A DNA stretch of 64,000 nt, taken from contig JADKIU010000001.1 of NCBI GenBank assembly GCA_016722565.1, forward strand, positions 62,001 to 126,000, in the 5' to 3' direction. The DNA is from Bacteroidota bacterium (GTDB lineage: Bacteria; Bacteroidota; Bacteroidia; 2-12-FULL-35-15). The notes below the pieces were generated by a model. That model saw nothing but the letters and a program-made list of their open reading frames with translations, did not search any database and was not told the origin of the DNA. The translations under genes and the position numbers were made by a program. Positions 62,588 to 64,000 of the stretch are shown one piece after another. Each line of letters begins with the position of its first letter. Within the stretch, counting starts at the first letter, position 1.

Positions 62588-63921
62588 TGGGGAAAAAACG
62601 GAACATATCATCTACGAAACTAAAACAGGCTGTTTTGGTGTTTTTCTTTTTGTTGTTTTTTGCACCAATGATGCAGCAACAATTCAAAATCGTACAAGAA
62701 AGAAATTTAGAGAACGTTGACAATTCAATCTCACACCCGACTTTTTCCTTTTCTCGCTGGTTTTCAGGAGCGTTTCAAAAGGAGTTGGAGCCGACATTGG
62801 ACGTAAACATTGGATTTCGAAAAACAATGGTGCGCCTTCAAAATGAAATAAACTACCGGGTGTTCAACATTTCCAAAGCGGGTTCCGTAATCATTGGGAA
62901 ACATGGCTATTTATTTGTCGAGAATTATGTTAATGCCACCAACGGTGCTGATTTTATTGGGTCGAGACGAATTGACATTATGATTGAAAAAGCAACTGTT
63001 GTGCAGCGTGAATTAAAGAAAAAAAACATTGATCTTGTTTTTTCTATTGCACCTGGTAAAGGAAGCTACTTCTCAGAATACATTCCTATAAATTATTATA
63101 AAAAAACCGACACAACAAATTACAATTGTTTCGCCAGTGCTTTTGCAAAATCCGAACTTCATTTTCTCGATCTTCACCATTTTTTTATTTCAAACAAAAC
63201 AAACATCAAACACCCTGTCTTTTCACAAATTGGTGTTCATTGGAGTGACTATGCCGCATTTCTTGCTGCTGACACTATTTCAAAATACATTTCACAATTA
63301 CGCGACATTAAAATGCCGGAAATATATATTTCTAAGATTGAACATAGAGACTCTATAAAAAGAACAGATAAAGATGCTGCCGGCCTAATGAACCTCTTTT
63401 CTTCTCCCCAGGGTTACACGTTGCCCTACTTAACCTTTTTCTGCAAACGAGATAGCGCTTCTATTAGGCCCCAATTGCTTACTGTCGCTGATAGCTACTT
63501 TAGTACAATCGTTGCAACATCACTTGTTGATAGCCTCTTCTCTGATTGGGACTATTGGATATATGAAAGGCGAAATGCTTCCGAGAAAAAGGGGCCTTTT
63601 AATTTTAAAAATGAAATCGAAAAAAGAGACGTTATTTTAATCCTTGCAACGGATGCTTCTTTATCACAATTTCCTTTTAACTTTATAAACGAAGCATATG
63701 AGGTATACGCACCAAAAGACAAATCCTATAAATTGATCAAAGACAAAGAATTTCGTTTTTTTGTTGCGGGTGCTTTCAAAAGTATACAAAAGAACAAGGT
63801 TTGGAAAAACGATATTAAACGTGCTGCTAAAGAGCTGAGGATTTCATATCTAGATCAATGCATCAACGTTGCTCTGTGGTTGTATCAAGAACAAGAATTG
63901 AAGAATAAAAAATTTATCTAG
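62587..63921 (+). CDS. AlgX/AlgJ-like O-acetyltransferase partner
   Basis: The 444-residue protein has an N-terminal membrane helix and the features of the AlgX/AlgJ group: PGKGSYFSEYIP and the His-Trp motif GVHWSDYAAFLA, near residues 160 and 220, with a later TVADSYFST block. It takes the acyl group from MBOAT and transfers it to the polymer in the periplasm. Its start codon overlaps the MBOAT stop by one base. The catalytic Ser-His-Asp set is not verified by alignment. Confidence 0.85.
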   Translation: MGKKRNISSTKLKQAVLVFFFLLFFAPMMQQQFKIVQERNLENVDNSISHPTFSFSRWFSGAFQKELEPTLDVNIGFRKTMVRLQNEINYRVFNISKAGSVIIGKHGYLFVENYVNATNGADFIGSRRIDIMIEKATVVQRELKKKNIDLVFSIAPGKGSYFSEYIPINYYKKTDTTNYNCFASAFAKSELHFLDLHHFFISNKTNIKHPVFSQIGVHWSDYAAFLAADTISKYISQLRDIKMPEIYISKIEHRDSIKRTDKDAAGLMNLFSSPQGYTLPYLTFFCKRDSASIRPQLLTVADSYFSTIVATSLVDSLFSDWDYWIYERRNASEKKGPFNFKNEIEKRDVILILATDASLSQFPFNFINEAYEVYAPKDKSYKLIKDKEFRFFVAGAFKSIQKNKVWKNDIKRAAKELRISYLDQCINVALWLYQEQELKNKKFI

Positions 63922-63926
63922 ATCAA

Positions 63927-64000
63927 ATGCGTTTATCAAAATTTTATTCTGAAAAATTCTTCCTGGCTTTCTGCCTTATACTTGCATTCGGCTTGTTTGT
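63927..64000 (+). CDS. Partial gene, 5' end only
   Basis: ATG at 63927, five bases after the previous stop, opens MRLSKFYSEKFFLAFCLILAFGLF and runs off the window. The start looks like a membrane helix. It is probably another gene of the acyltransferase operon; no name can be given. Confidence 0.6.
   Translation, partial: MRLSKFYSEKFFLAFCLILAFGLF

Overview
The window is chromosomal DNA of a member of the Bacteroidota. The evidence is as follows. Several giant secreted proteins carry type IX secretion (T9SS) sorting domains of type A or type B. There is a PorP/SprF partner gene and a SprE/PorW-like T9SS lipoprotein. The F-type ATPase locus has the Bacteroidota layout, with B-E-F-H-A-G together and the beta and epsilon genes absent. 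Many starts are preceded by the Bacteroidota promoter motif (TTTG, about 21 bases, TAnnTTTG). The DNA is AT-rich. The order or family cannot be fixed from this sequence alone.

Layout. 1-2290 (minus): the 5' part of an assimilatory siroheme nitrite/sulfite reductase. In front of it lie two tandem, previously unannotated transcription attenuators. Each has a short leader peptide with an unbroken run of seven Met/Cys codons, a candidate antiterminator arm and an intrinsic terminator. 2426-8793: two T9SS cargo proteins flanking a cytoplasmic helical-repeat protein. 8956-18825: CvpA, the ATP synthase operon (atpG, A, H, F, E, B), two small membrane genes, bactofilin and the SprE-like lipoprotein. 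A strong terminator lies between atpE and atpF. 19020-26399: M23 peptidase, dxr, rseP, a frameshifted periplasmic gene, an ALDH7-type dehydrogenase and a TlpA-like thiol protein. 26400-29873: a small accessory patch with two divergent HTH genes around a palindromic operator, then three lipoproteins and a short ORF; one lipoprotein signal sequence contains a 36-bp perfect palindrome. 29884-35143: methyltransferase, SpoIIE phosphatase, gltX, folB and a 56-residue CWC-type Cys-rich protein. 35202-48088: a GloVer-repeat T9SS protein, tRNA-Cys followed by a structured element and a partial copy of the tRNA 3' end, a paralogue of the helical-repeat protein, a 1874-residue type-B T9SS protein and its PorP/SprF partner. 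48147-55331: a GAF/SpoIIE phosphatase, an LpxR-like lipid A deacylase, a serine hydrolase, an exonuclease and small genes. 55440-64000: a fused dipeptide-type ABC ATPase and an apparent operon for O-acylation of a surface polysaccharide (MBOAT plus an AlgX/AlgJ-like protein). That operon includes a GH16-like lipoprotein interrupted by one in-frame TAA.

How the genes fit together. T9SS export and surface display dominate: cargo, PorP/SprF and SprE. Envelope genes (M23, RseP, LpxR, polysaccharide acylation) and core energy and isoprenoid genes make up much of the rest. The most novel regulatory feature is the tandem Met/Cys leader-peptide attenuator in front of the sulfite/nitrite reductase. 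It would couple the reductase to the charging of tRNA-Met and tRNA-Cys.
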